NCBI RefSeq assembly: GCF_014651695.1
Contig: NZ_BMXJ01000001.1
Coordinates: 40,845 to 104,844 of the forward strand
Direction: 5' to 3'
DNA from: Nocardiopsis terrae
Lineage (GTDB): Bacteria > Actinomycetota > Actinomycetes > Streptosporangiales > Streptosporangiaceae
Length of the DNA stretch: 64,000 nucleotides
In this document: one piece after another, positions 1 to 8,741 of the stretch
Layout: every line of letters begins with the position of its first letter
Numbering within the stretch: position 1 is the first letter of the stretch
Position numbers and translations under genes: made by a program
The notes under the pieces: generated by a model
Databases searched by the model: none
What the model saw: only the letters and a program-made list of their open reading frames with translations
Told to the model about the DNA's origin: nothing

Positions 1-942
1 CTCGACCTTGCGGGTCAGGTCGCCCCGGGCCACCGCCGTGGTCACCTTGGAGATGTCGCGGACCTGGTTGGTCAGGTTGTCCGCCATCGAGTTCACGTTG
101 TCCGTGAGGTTCTTCCAGATGCCCTGGACCCCCCGGACGTTGGCGCGGCCGCCCAGCTTGCCCTCGGTACCCACCTCACGGGCCACCCTGGTGACCTCGT
201 CGGCGAACGTGGAGAGCTGGTCCACCATCGTGTTGAAGGTGTCCTTGAGCTCCAGCATCTCGCCCTGGACGTCGATGGTGATCTTCTTGCTCAGGTCACC
301 CCGGGCGACGGCGGTCGTGACGGTGGAGATGTCGCGGACCTGGAGGGTGAGACGGGAGGCCATCTGGTTGACGGACTCGGTGACCTCGCGCCAGGCACCG
401 GAGACGTCCTCGACCCGGGCGCTGCCGCCCAGCTTGCCCTCGGTGCCCACCTCGCGGGCCACCCGGGTGACCTCCTCGGTGAAGCCGCTCATCTGGTCGG
501 CCATCCGGTTCACCGTGTTGGCCAGGCGCAGCAGGTCGCCCTTGAGCTCGCCGCGGCGGCCCTCGGTCGAGGCCCTGCGGTTCAGTTCACCCTCGGCGAC
601 CGAGTCCAGGACGCGGGCGACGTCGGTGACGGGCTCGGCGACCTCGTCCAGGAGGACGTTCAGCGCTCTGGCGCTGTTGCCCCAGGCGCCCCTGGCGGGG
701 TGGACGTTGACCCGCTCGTTGAGCCTGCCCTCGTCGCGCACCACGTCGCCGACCCGCTGGAGCTCGGTACTGAGCTGTTCGCTGTGGTCGATCACCTCGT
801 TGAACACCGAGGTGATCTCGCGGAGCTTGCCGCTGCCCCGCGACCTGAGCCGGACGCTGAAGTCACCGTCGCGCATCCGGTACAGGGCACTCAGAATCTC
901 GTCGAGCTGGTCGTCGGCCAGTTCCGTGACCGCCTCGGGCAT
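1..942 (-). CDS. Multi-HAMP sensor histidine kinase, N-terminal part (cut by window edge)
   Basis: Only the first 314 codons lie in the window; the gene runs off the left edge. The start is ATG at 942, preceded by GAGGGGTTTC as a possible ribosome site. The visible protein is a chain of repeated HAMP modules of roughly 90 residues, each with the phrases [16 protein letters not shown] and [16 protein letters not shown]. This is the architecture of large actinobacterial hybrid kinases with many HAMP repeats followed by GAF, HisKA and HATPase domains, which would lie outside the window. No transmembrane segment is visible in the part present, so it is probably a soluble sensor. It is divergent from the SpoIIE phosphatase gene, and a shared role in stress or development is only inferred from adjacency. 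Confidence 0.8.
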   Translation of the reverse strand, partial: MPEAVTELADDQLDEILSALYRMRDGDFSVRLRSRGSGKLREITSVFNEVIDHSEQLSTELQRVGDVVRDEGRLNERVNVHPARGAWGNSARALNVLLDEVAEPVTDVARVLDSVAEGELNRRASTEGRRGELKGDLLRLANTVNRMADQMSGFTEEVTRVAREVGTEGKLGGSARVEDVSGAWREVTESVNQMASRLTLQVRDISTVTTAVARGDLSKKITIDVQGEMLELKDTFNTMVDQLSTFADEVTRVAREVGTEGKLGGRANVRGVQGIWKNLTDNVNSMADNLTNQVRDISKVTTAVARGDLTRKVE

Positions 943-1181
943 GAAACCCCTCCTCAATCCCGCACGCCATCTCGGCTACCGGACCCGCACGCCTCGACCG
1001 GGCCGACCCACGCCGGGGCGGCCCCGCACGAACCGCGCGCACGGGACACGGGGGCGCGCGTGTAGCCACGGGCACCCTTGGTGACACTCCGTCACGCTAC
1101 CGCCGCGAAGTACCACCCGAAAGAAGCGGATGTGTCGTCTTACACTAACCGGCCGAGCCACCGGGCACAGGAGGGTTCGCC

Positions 1182-1352
1182 ATGTTGGGCACGGGAGGGT
1201 CGGCCGTACCGGTCTCCTGCCCGCTGTCGGGGCCCGCCAAGCCCGTCCGTTCCGGGAGCGCCCGCACCGTGGTTCGGGAGGGAACGCGGCGACCAGGTGG
1301 GCGGCACGCGTATCGTGGCAGTGGCCACTACTCCCACACCCGCGCCCAGTGA
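1182..1352 (+). CDS. Small ORF (56 aa) coupled to the SpoIIE phosphatase gene
   Basis: A 56-codon frame begins with ATG at 1182 behind a perfect AGGAGG (1169-1174) with 7-base spacing. It ends in TGA at 1350-1352, overlapping the GTG at 1349 that best starts the next gene (GTGA overlap). The peptide is Gly/Arg/Ser-rich with one Cys and no recognisable domain or membrane segment. The strong ribosome site contrasts with the absence of one before the downstream GTG, which is what translational coupling would look like. It may be a genuine small protein or just a leader peptide delivering ribosomes to the phosphatase. Function unknown. Confidence 0.4.
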   Translation: MLGTGGSAVPVSCPLSGPAKPVRSGSARTVVREGTRRPGGRHAYRGSGHYSHTRAQ

Positions 1353-3553
1353 CGAAGGACACCGACGGCTTGGCAGCACAAGACGCGTTGAAGGTCGCTC
1401 GACGAGAGTTCCCCCCTGCTCCCGAGACCGCGGCGGCCGCCCGAGAGTTCGTGCACGACACCCTGCTGACCTGGGGTGTGCCCGACCCCTTCGACGACAT
1501 CATCCTTCTGGTCAGCGAACTGGTCACCAACGCCGTCATCCACGCGGACTCGGCGCTGGAGGTGGCCGTGCGCCGCTCGGAGGGTTCGACCGAGGTCATG
1601 GTCACCGACTCCGCGCCCGAGCGCGCCGTCCCGCAGGCCGGTCCGCTGGCCGTGGACACCTCGCCCTCCAGCGGGGACGAGCGCAACGGCGGCCTGGGGC
1701 TGGCCCTGGCGTCGGCCATCGCCTCCAGCTGGGGTGTCAGCTACGGGCGCAACGACAAGGCCGTGTGGTTCCGCATCGAGGACAGGGCCGGGGAGCACCC
1801 GTCGTTGGAGTCCCCGCCGGTGCGCAAGGGCCCCTCCCGTGCCGTGCGCCCGCCCGTGTGGTCGGCGCTGGACGCGGCGCTGAGCTCCCGGTTGTCCCTG
1901 CCCCAGCTGCTGGAGCGCACCGTGGAGTACGCGACCTCGGCGCTGAGCGGGGACGCCGCCTACATCGCGCTGGCCACCTCGGACGAGACCATGTGGGAGG
2001 TGCGCTCGGCGGTCGGCCTGACCGGCGGGGCGCCCTGGCGGCCGCTGCGGGTGCGAACCGAGGAGATCTTTCCGTCGGCCGCGCCCGAGCCCGGGCCGGT
2101 GATCAACGACGACCTGATGATCGCCCGTGCCACACGGGGCGCCCTGGCCAGGGCCGGAATGCGCTCGCTGGTGACGGCCCCGCTGATCGTGGACGGCCGG
2201 GTGACGGGGCTGCTCGGGGTGGCCTCCGCCCGGGCCCGGCACTTCGGCCCGGGGGCGGCCAAACGGCTCCAGGAGGGGGCGGACCTGATCGCGCTGCCGG
2301 TGGAGCGGTCCCGGCTGGCCGAGGTCGAGCTGAGCCGCCGTGCCTCGCTGAGCTTCCTGGCCGAGGCCAGTGACCTGCTCGCGGGCACCCTGGACGAGCG
2401 GATGACGGGCGCGCTGGCCGCGCAGCTGATCACCTCCCGCCTGGGCCGCTGGTGCGCCATCCACACCATCAACGAACTGGGGCTCTCCAAGCTGACCCAC
2501 GTGGTGCACGGCGACGAGAACCTCAGCGACATCCTGCGTTCGCTGCTGACCGCCCTGCCGCCGCGCGAGCAGCGTGAACCGGGGCCGTTGTGGACGCACG
2601 AGGAGCTGGTCCGGGAGGGGCTGGACGAGCAGCTCACCGGAATGATCGCCCGGGGCCCGGCGATCAGCGTCCCGCTGGTGGCGCACGGCCGGGCGCTGGG
2701 CCAGATGACGATCGGCAAGAACGAGTCGGACGACTTCACCCGTGAGGAGGCCGACGTCGCCGACGACCTCAGCCGCCGGGTGGCCTCGGCGATGGAGAAC
2801 GCGCGGCTGCACGAGCGGCACACGGCGATGAGCACGGCCCTGCAGCGCAGCCTCCTGCCGGCCAAGGACAAGGAGCCGGTGATCCCCGGTGTGGACCACG
2901 CGGTCTACTACCGGCCCTCGGACGAGCGCAGCGAGGTGGGCGGCGACTTCTACGACGTGTTCTCCGCGAGCGGGCGCTGGTGCTTCGCCATCGGTGACGT
3001 GTGCGGCACCGGCCCGGAGGCCGCCGCGGTCACCGGCCTGGCCCGGCACACCCTGCGCGCGCTGGCCAGGGAGGGATTCACCCCGGCGCACATCATGCAG
3101 CGGCTGAACCTGGCGATCCTGGACGAGAACACCTCGACCCGGTTCCTGACCATGCTGTACGGGGAGATGACCCCGGCCACGGACGAGGCCGGAGGTATGC
3201 GGGTACGCATGGTCTGTGCCGGGCACCCGCTGCCGCTGCGCCTCAACCAGAAGGGCGAGGTGCAGGCGTTCGGCAGCTCCCAGCCGCTGCTGGGCGCGTT
3301 CGAGGACGTGGGGTTCAGCACGGAGAGCGTGGACATCCGCCCCGGCGAGGTGGTGCTCGCGGTGACCGACGGCGTCACCGAGCGGCGCAGCGGTTCGGAC
3401 ATGCTCGGCGACGAGGGGTTGGAGAAGATCTTCTCCCATGCGGCCGGTCTGACCGCCCAGGCGGTGATCAGCCGGATCGACCGCGAACTGGAGGAGTACG
3501 CCCCGGGCGGCAACGTCGACGACACCGCGATGCTGGTGCTGCGCTTCCTGTAG
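1349..3553 (+). CDS. SpoIIE-family PP2C phosphatase with N-terminal RsbW-like ATPase and GAF domains
   Basis: About 734 residues. Residues ~15-150 form a GHKL anti-sigma-type ATPase (SELVTNAVIHA N-box; GGLGLALASAIA G-box). Two GAF-like regions follow at ~170-330 and ~345-490, then a SpoIIE/PP2C phosphatase at ~500-734 with GGDFYD, FAIGDVCGTG, VCAGHP and VTDGVTERR metal-binding motifs. Such proteins both phosphorylate and dephosphorylate anti-anti-sigma partners in partner-switching stress or development pathways. The frame is open back to 1130, but that extension is Arg-rich and unlike the family; GTG at 1349 starts just before the conserved N-terminus (a TTG at 1370 is the alternative). No cognate STAS protein is encoded nearby. 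Confidence 0.9.
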   Translation: MTKDTDGLAAQDALKVARREFPPAPETAAAAREFVHDTLLTWGVPDPFDDIILLVSELVTNAVIHADSALEVAVRRSEGSTEVMVTDSAPERAVPQAGPLAVDTSPSSGDERNGGLGLALASAIASSWGVSYGRNDKAVWFRIEDRAGEHPSLESPPVRKGPSRAVRPPVWSALDAALSSRLSLPQLLERTVEYATSALSGDAAYIALATSDETMWEVRSAVGLTGGAPWRPLRVRTEEIFPSAAPEPGPVINDDLMIARATRGALARAGMRSLVTAPLIVDGRVTGLLGVASARARHFGPGAAKRLQEGADLIALPVERSRLAEVELSRRASLSFLAEASDLLAGTLDERMTGALAAQLITSRLGRWCAIHTINELGLSKLTHVVHGDENLSDILRSLLTALPPREQREPGPLWTHEELVREGLDEQLTGMIARGPAISVPLVAHGRALGQMTIGKNESDDFTREEADVADDLSRRVASAMENARLHERHTAMSTALQRSLLPAKDKEPVIPGVDHAVYYRPSDERSEVGGDFYDVFSASGRWCFAIGDVCGTGPEAAAVTGLARHTLRALAREGFTPAHIMQRLNLAILDENTSTRFLTMLYGEMTPATDEAGGMRVRMVCAGHPLPLRLNQKGEVQAFGSSQPLLGAFEDVGFSTESVDIRPGEVVLAVTDGVTERRSGSDMLGDEGLEKIFSHAAGLTAQAVISRIDRELEEYAPGGNVDDTAMLVLRFL

Positions 3554-3625
3554 GGCGGTGCTCGCCGGGGCCCGGCGCCGGTGGGATCCGGTGCCGGTGG
3601 CGCCCGTCGGCCCGCGGCCGGGCGG

Positions 3626-3686
3626 CCCGTCACCAACGGACCGGGGGCTCCGAAGCGCTCCGGGGCCCCGGGCCGTTGGTGACGGG
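3626..3686. terminator. Long inverted repeat between convergent genes
   Basis: CCCGTCACCAACGG (3626-3639) pairs exactly with CCGTTGGTGACGGG (3673-3686), and the loop itself folds further as a GC stem. It lies 70 bases after the phosphatase stop and 45 before the stop of the opposing secreted-protein gene, so it can serve as a bidirectional terminator. Confidence 0.75.
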
Positions 3687-3730
3687 TGCCTTCGGTAGGC
3701 GTTCCGTGTCAGTTCAGCACGCCTGAGGGG

Positions 3731-4369
3731 TCAACGCAGCGGACCGCACGCGGCCGGGTTGGTCGCTTCCATCGGCAGGTTCGGGTCCAGGTCGCTGGGG
3801 CCCAGGACGTCACCGTAGGTGCCGTCGCCGTCGTAGTCGATGCCGTGGATGACGATGACCGCGTTGCCCGCCCGGATCGCGTCCGCCGCGGCGTCGCTCA
3901 GTTCGAGGGTGCGGTCGTAGGAAACGCTCCCCTCCGGGGCGGTGGGGAAGCGGTCGACGGCGAGGCCGCTGGCGGCGCTGGTGTCCCCTTCGGTGGTGAG
4001 GGAGGTCTCGACCCCGCCGTAGGCGTCGATACCGTCCAGAGTGCTCAGCGCCCGCTGGCCGTTGTGGATGCCTGCGTCGTAGTCGGTGGGGCACTCGCCG
4101 CGCCCTCCGACATGGATGTGCTGCGCGTGCGGGTGATCGGCGAGGACGTCGTCGACGTGGATCCGGATCCGCGCGTCGTTGTCGGCCAGCCACACCTGTG
4201 CCGTGCCCGCGGCGTCGGAGTTGTTGACCGTGACCGGGTCGAGCCGGGCCGTGTACTTCTCGACGCCGTGGTAGCCGGACCAGTCGTCGGCCTGGGCGGT
4301 CGCGGCCATCATCGGAAGGGCGACGGCCGTCGCCGCCATCACGCTGGCGATGCTTCGGGCGTGCAGCAT
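3731..4369 (-). CDS. Secreted CHRD-like domain protein
   Basis: 212 residues with a clear signal peptide (MLHARSIASVMAATAVALPM, probable cleavage after AQA near residue 27). The mature part has the pattern of CHRD-like domains: an opening strand with YTARLDPV, AGTAQVWLADNDARIRIHVDD, then HAQHIHVGG, and late GNAVIVIHGIDYDGDGTYGD. The paired histidines (HPHAQHIH) recall metal-binding or superoxide-dismutase-like sites, but binding is not shown. Start ATG at 4369 has GAGAAGG upstream. It is expected to act outside the membrane; the molecular function is not known. It lies downstream of the response regulator on the same strand with a 95-base gap, so it may or may not share its transcript. Confidence 0.75.
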   Translation of the reverse strand: MLHARSIASVMAATAVALPMMAATAQADDWSGYHGVEKYTARLDPVTVNNSDAAGTAQVWLADNDARIRIHVDDVLADHPHAQHIHVGGRGECPTDYDAGIHNGQRALSTLDGIDAYGGVETSLTTEGDTSAASGLAVDRFPTAPEGSVSYDRTLELSDAAADAIRAGNAVIVIHGIDYDGDGTYGDVLGPSDLDPNLPMEATNPAACGPLR

Positions 4370-4393
4370 AGGACCTTCTCACCTAGAGGTAGT

Positions 4394-4408
4394 TACTCTT
4401 AGTGAGTA
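4394..4408. promoter_or_regulatory. Small palindrome upstream of the CHRD-like gene
   Basis: TACTC-TTAGT-GAGTA is a perfect 5-base inverted repeat about 25 bases upstream of the secreted-protein start, in an otherwise AT-richer gap. Its position suits an operator overlapping a promoter, but no known consensus is recognised. Confidence 0.25.
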
Positions 4409-4464
4409 TCCAGACACGAATAGATATGGCAAGGACATCGGTCCTCACCCCGGCCCGAAGCCGG

Positions 4465-5130
4465 TCAGAGCCAGCCCATGTCCTGGGCGGTGCGGATGGC
4501 GGCCATCCGGTTCTCGGCCCCGGTCTTGCCGATGGCGTTGGACAGGTAGTTGCGCACCGTGCCCTCGGTGAGGTGCAGGTTCCTGGCGATACGGGCCACG
4601 GTGGCGCCGTCGGCGGCGGCACGCAGGACCTCGGCCTCGCGGTCGGTGAGCGGACTCTCCCCGCCGACCATCGCGGCGGCGGCGAGTTCGGTGTCGATGT
4701 AACGACCGCCTCCGTGGACCTTGCGGATGGCCCCGGCGAGCTGCTCGACGGGGGCGTCCTTGGCGAGGAAGCCGCGGGCGCCCGAGGCCAGGGCGCGGCG
4801 CAGGTAACCGGGTCGGCCGAAGCTGGTGAGGATGACGACCCCGCAGTCGGGCGCACGCTCGCGCAGCTCGGCGGCGGCCTCCAGGCCCGTGGCACCCGGC
4901 ATCTCGATGTCCAGGACGGCGACGGCCGCGCCGTGTTCGACGACGGTGTCCACCACCTGGTCGCCGCGGCCGACCTCGGCGACGACCTCCAGGTCCTCCT
5001 CCAGACCGAGGAGCGCGGCGATCGCTCCGCGCACCAGGTGTTCGTCGTCGGCGAGAACGAGCTTGGTGACATCTCCCCTCCCGGAGGGGAGGGGCTTCGA
5101 TCCCTTGCGGGGTCGAGGTTCCTGTTTCAT
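4465..5130 (-). CDS. NarL/LuxR-type response regulator with transposon-derived N-terminus
   Basis: 221 residues: receiver domain (VLADDEHLVRG, phospho-acceptor D74 in VLDIEMPG, K near FLAKDAP) and a C-terminal LuxR helix-turn-helix (LTDREAEVLRAAADGATVA, LHLTEGTVRNYLSNAIGKTG). It is a DesR-like orphan: no sensor kinase is next to it. Residues 1-20, before VTKLVLADDE, have no counterpart in the family and are encoded by the right end of the adjacent TnpB element (hairpin at 5073-5091). Codon 21 is GTC, not a start, so the native start codon is gone. The ATG at 5130 has GGGGAGG nine bases upstream, also inside the element, so transcription and translation probably now come from transposon sequence. 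Confidence 0.85.
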   Translation of the reverse strand: MKQEPRPRKGSKPLPSGRGDVTKLVLADDEHLVRGAIAALLGLEEDLEVVAEVGRGDQVVDTVVEHGAAVAVLDIEMPGATGLEAAAELRERAPDCGVVILTSFGRPGYLRRALASGARGFLAKDAPVEQLAGAIRKVHGGGRYIDTELAAAAMVGGESPLTDREAEVLRAAADGATVARIARNLHLTEGTVRNYLSNAIGKTGAENRMAAIRTAQDMGWL

Positions 5131-5230
5131 CGGGCCGTGCCTCCCCGGAGCTCTCCGGGGCCGGTCTTACCGGCCCTCCGCAGGCGTTTCAACTCTCCGC
5201 CAGCCCGGCGGCGAGGATGTTGGTTGCGGC
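5066..5230 (-). ncRNA. Predicted omegaRNA (reRNA) of TnpB
   Basis: In TnpB systems the guide RNA scaffold covers the 3' end of tnpB and the right end, and the guide is the host sequence flanking the right end. Here the minus-strand region from the tnpB tail to the terminal hairpin contains stems at 5150-5175 (CCCCGGAGAGCTCCGGGG) and 5073-5091. The predicted guide therefore begins at about 5065 and reads into the first codons of the response-regulator gene. The ends are inferred. Confidence 0.45.
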
Positions 5231-6313
5231 GTTGACGTCGCGGTCGTGCACGGTCCCGCAGTCGGGGCACGTCCACTCGCGCACGTTCAGCGGCAGGGAC
5301 GGGGCCTGGTGTGTGCACCCCGGGGTGGAACACAGCCTGGAGGAGGGGAACCAACGGTCCACGAGCAGCAGCTCCCGCCCGTACCACGCCGTCTTGTACT
5401 CCAGCATCGACCGGAGTTCGGTCCAGGCCACGTCGCTGATCGCCCGTGCCAGGGAGTGGTTCTTGAGCATGTTGCGCACGGTCAGGTCCTCGATGGCGAT
5501 GGCTTGGTTTTCGCGTACCAGTCGAGTGGTGACCTTGTGCAGGTGGTCCCGTCGCCGGTCGGCGATCCGGGCGTGCACCTTCGCGACTTTCTTTCGGGCC
5601 TTGTCCCGGTTCGCGGAGCCCTTCTGTTTGCGGGACAGCTCGCGTTGGGTCCTGGCCAACTTGGCCCGGTCCCGGCGCTCGTACCGGGGGTTGGTGATCT
5701 TCTCCCCCGTAGACAAGGTCATCAGGTGCGCCAGCCCTGCATCGACCCCCACAGCCACCCCGGTCAAAGGCACCGCAGCGATCGTGTCCTGGACCAGGAT
5801 CGAGACGAACCACCGGTCGGAACCGTCGCAGGAGACCGTGACCGACGACGGGTCGGCTCCCTCGGGCAGGGGCCGGTGCCACACGATCGCCAAAGGCTCG
5901 CGGGTCTTGGCCAGCTTCAGCTCGCCGCCGGTGAAAGCGAAGGCGTTGTTGGCGAAGGTCGCCGAACGGCGCGTGTTCTTCTTGGACTTGAACTTCGGGT
6001 AGCCCGTGCGCTTGGCGAAGAAGCTGTTGAACGCGACCTGTTGGGCGCGCAACGTCTGCTGGAGGGGGACGTTGGACACCTCGGTCAAAAAGTCCAGTTC
6101 CCCGGTGCGCTTCCACTCGGTCAGCCACCGGGCCGTGTCCACGTAGGACGTGCGAGCGCCGTGGTCCTTGTACCTGCGGGTTCGCTCGGCCAGAGCCTTG
6201 TTCCAGACCAGCCGAACGCATCCGAACGTGCGGTTCAGTAGCTCCGCTTGTTCGGGGGTCGGGTAGAAGCGGTACTTGTAGGCCCGCCTCACGGTCTGAC
6301 TCATACTTAACAT
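5189..6313 (-). CDS. tnpB: TnpB RNA-guided nuclease
   Basis: 374 residues, full length for the family. The N-terminal helix-turn-helix-like region starts YKYRFYPTPEQ. The RuvC residues are all present: D191 in GVDAGL, E275 in IEDLTV and D359 in HDRDVNAATN. The zinc finger cysteines C328, C333, C349 and C352 are intact. TnpB is a programmable nuclease that uses an omegaRNA guide and helps the element persist at its donor site. ATG at 6313 or at 6304 (third codon after) could be the start. With all catalytic residues kept it is probably functional, although its own transposase gene is missing. Confidence 0.92.
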   Translation of the reverse strand: MLSMSQTVRRAYKYRFYPTPEQAELLNRTFGCVRLVWNKALAERTRRYKDHGARTSYVDTARWLTEWKRTGELDFLTEVSNVPLQQTLRAQQVAFNSFFAKRTGYPKFKSKKNTRRSATFANNAFAFTGGELKLAKTREPLAIVWHRPLPEGADPSSVTVSCDGSDRWFVSILVQDTIAAVPLTGVAVGVDAGLAHLMTLSTGEKITNPRYERRDRAKLARTQRELSRKQKGSANRDKARKKVAKVHARIADRRRDHLHKVTTRLVRENQAIAIEDLTVRNMLKNHSLARAISDVAWTELRSMLEYKTAWYGRELLLVDRWFPSSRLCSTPGCTHQAPSLPLNVREWTCPDCGTVHDRDVNAATNILAAGLAES

Positions 6314-6642
6314 GATACCGCATGCCTGTGTTAAACGGCGCCGGAAGCGCGGCTTCCGCCTTGCCCTGACCCGCTACGCGAGAGGCCGCATTCCTCCCTC
6401 GCCTGAAGACGGGGGCTGCTGCGGAAACATGATCACGGGAACCTTCCCTGTCGTACCGCGGCCCGGGGCGCGGGCACGGTATGGTTCCGGACATTGTGCC
6501 GCATAGGACCCCGGATTCGCGCGGGAATCCGTGTGGGACGGGGCGCGTTCAGGTCTGCGGGAGCGCGACCGGCCAGGGGCGGAGTGAACTCGAAACCACG
6601 CTGTATCGGGCTCTCACCCTGTTCTAACCCACGCGCCCCAAG

Positions 6643-8436
6643 ATGAAGCATGTCAGTACATCGTCCCGCCAGCCGGAGGATGAGTTGCACCCCAACGACC
6701 CGAGTAACGGTCCGGAGACCGGTGCGAGAGCCGAGCACGGCGACGCCGAGCACGGTCGTGCCGGGTCCGGTGCCACCGACCGCCCCAACGACACCGAGGC
6801 GGGCCCCGGCCAGGGCCCCCTCGCAGGCAACGGCCCCGCGGTGAACGACACGCCCGCGGCGAACGACGACCGCCCCGCCGAGCAGGCGGCGCAGCCATCC
6901 CCGAACGCCCCCGAGGCGCCCGGGGACCGGCCCTCGCCGCGTTTCTCCCCGCCCGAGGGCACCGAGCCCGGGTGGGCGACCGGCCCCAACGACACCGACC
7001 GGGCCTCCTACGTCTTCCCCGGCCCAGAGGGCCACACCGGGGGCTCGCCGGGCTTCCCGGGGGGCCAGGGCCAGAGCGGCCCCCAGCACGGGGCCCCCGG
7101 TGCCCAGCACGGACCCTACGGCGCCCCGCAGGGTCCGCACACCGCGGCCTTCGCGTCCGCGGGCCCCGGCGGCCAGCCCGGCCAGCAGAACGCCTTCGGC
7201 GGACCCGGCGGCCCCCAGGCGCCCGGTACCGGGCAACAGCCGACCGGCTCCCACCAGATGGGCGCGTTCGGACAGCAGCCCTACGGCCAGTTCGGCCAGG
7301 GCCCCTTCCCCGGCCAGTCCCAGGAGGCGCCCAGGAAGCGCGGCATGGGCAAGGTCGTGGGCATCGCGGCGGTGACCGCGCTGGTCACGAGCCTGATCGT
7401 GGGCCCGGCGGCCGCGTTGGGCACCGCCTACCTCCTGCCCGACGGACCGAGTTCACCGGTCAGCTCGCTCACCGGTGAACAGGGAACGAGCGCCACCGAG
7501 GGGGCCGTGGGCGACGTCGCCGAGCAGGTCCTGCCCAGCGTGGTCTCCCTCCAGGCCGGATCCGGCGGCGGCAGCGGGGTCATCATCTCCTCCGACGGAC
7601 AGATCCTCACCAACTCGCACGTGGTGGAGGCTGCCCAGGACGGTCCCCTCCAGGTGCGGTTCAACGACGGGAGCGCGGCGGAGGCGGAGGTGCTCGGTTC
7701 CGACCCGGTCTCCGACATCGCCGTGGTCCAGGCCCAGGGCCGCAACGACCTCACCCCGGCTACTCTCGGCGACTCCGACCAGGTCGGCGTGGGCGGCGAC
7801 GTGGTGGCGATCGGTTCGCCGCTCGGCCTGTCCGGCACGGTGACCGCGGGTGTGGTGAGCGCGCTGAACCGCCCGGTGAACACCGGGGTGACCGAGACCG
7901 GTGAATCCCAGACGTCGACGGTGATCAACGCGATCCAGACCGACGCCGCGATCAACCCCGGCAACTCCGGCGGCCCGCTGGTGAACATGGCCGGCGAGGT
8001 CGTCGGAATCAACACCGCCATCGCCGGCCTGTCCCAGGAGAGCGGTTCGGTGGGTCTGGGCTTCGCCATCCCGATCAACCAGGTCCAGCCCATCGCCGAA
8101 CAACTGATCGAGGACGGCAGCGCGAGTTACCCGGCCATCCAGGCCACCATCGCGCCCAGCCGGGTCGGCGGGGCCGAGATCATGGGGCTGACCGAGGGCG
8201 GTGCCGCCGAAGAGGCGGGCCTGGAGGTCGGCGACGTGGTGGTGTCCGTGAACGGTGAGAGCGTCTCCTCAGCCGACCAGCTGATCGCGCAGATCCGCGC
8301 CCACCAGCCCGGCGACGAGCTCACCCTGGGCGTGCTGCCCGGTGGCAGCGGTTCGCCGGACGACGTCGAGGTGACACTCGGCGAGCAGAGTGCGAGCTCC
8401 GCCGAGGAGGAGACCTCGGAGGTCGAGGAGGACTGA
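6643..8436 (+). CDS. Membrane-anchored HtrA/DegP-type serine protease with PDZ domain
   Basis: 597 residues. Residues 1-230 are a disordered Pro/Gly/Gln-rich cytoplasmic region, followed by a transmembrane helix at ~235-262, a trypsin-like domain, and a PDZ domain near 500-575 (GLEVGDVVVSVNGE). The catalytic triad is H326 (TNSHVVEA), D358 (SDIAVVQ) and S442 (NPGNSGGPL). It acts on misfolded or envelope proteins outside the membrane. An MprAB-like two-component pair lies 1.6 kb downstream on the other strand; in mycobacteria MprAB controls an HtrA (PepD), so a regulatory link is plausible but inferred. The start is uncertain because no strong ribosome site precedes ATG 6643. Confidence 0.9.
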   Translation: MKHVSTSSRQPEDELHPNDPSNGPETGARAEHGDAEHGRAGSGATDRPNDTEAGPGQGPLAGNGPAVNDTPAANDDRPAEQAAQPSPNAPEAPGDRPSPRFSPPEGTEPGWATGPNDTDRASYVFPGPEGHTGGSPGFPGGQGQSGPQHGAPGAQHGPYGAPQGPHTAAFASAGPGGQPGQQNAFGGPGGPQAPGTGQQPTGSHQMGAFGQQPYGQFGQGPFPGQSQEAPRKRGMGKVVGIAAVTALVTSLIVGPAAALGTAYLLPDGPSSPVSSLTGEQGTSATEGAVGDVAEQVLPSVVSLQAGSGGGSGVIISSDGQILTNSHVVEAAQDGPLQVRFNDGSAAEAEVLGSDPVSDIAVVQAQGRNDLTPATLGDSDQVGVGGDVVAIGSPLGLSGTVTAGVVSALNRPVNTGVTETGESQTSTVINAIQTDAAINPGNSGGPLVNMAGEVVGINTAIAGLSQESGSVGLGFAIPINQVQPIAEQLIEDGSASYPAIQATIAPSRVGGAEIMGLTEGGAAEEAGLEVGDVVVSVNGESVSSADQLIAQIRAHQPGDELTLGVLPGGSGSPDDVEVTLGEQSASSAEEETSEVEED

Positions 8437-8469
8437 CGGAGGCGTTCTGCCTCGCGATCTCCGGAACGC

Positions 8470-8510
8470 GGGCGGGGGCGGACCGGCCCGGGGCCGGTCC
8501 GCCCCCGCCC
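8470..8510 (+). terminator. Perfect 20-bp stem after htrA-type gene
   Basis: GGGCGGGGGCGGACCGGCCC (8470-8489) is followed after one base by its exact complement (8491-8510). It ends 75 bases after the protease stop. The remaining gap to the next gene (8511-8741) shows no other feature except AGGAG before the next start. Confidence 0.8.
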
Positions 8511-8741
8511 CTGTGTGCGCCCCGTACCGGTCGCCGGTGCCCTCAGCCGGACCCCTGCGCAGTCACCCGAATCGCCCGAACGAACACGGAGAGCACTCTC
8601 CTGGGCGCCGTGTGCTGTACCGCCGGTCGCCTCGGCGTCACCGGAAGGTCGGCGGCGGTCCACGAGCGTGGACCACACTCGGGGTGGACCGCGCCGGACC
8701 GGAGCACGGACCAGCCGCTCGACGCCCCCAGGAGAACCGGT

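Larger units (their letters stand above)
5066..6425 (-). mobile_element. IS200/IS605-type element carrying tnpB only
   Basis: The element contains an intact tnpB and no tnpA. Its right end is recognised by the hairpin CTCCCCTCCCGGAGGGGAG (5073-5091) just before the response-regulator coding sequence, with the junction at about 5066-5072. The left end lies near 6390-6425, where a similar hairpin (CCCTCGCCTGAAGACGGGGG) is framed by CCGCA/TGCGG. Such elements need a tnpA supplied in trans and insert 3' of a short target motif without target duplication. Boundaries are estimated. The DNA from 6426 to the HtrA start at 6643 shows nothing I can assign. Confidence 0.65.

Noticed and set aside
1328..3439. 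703-codon open frame on the minus strand opposite the SpoIIE phosphatase
   Set aside because: Arg/Gly/Pro/His-rich translation with no family resemblance; a frame shadow of a high-GC gene.
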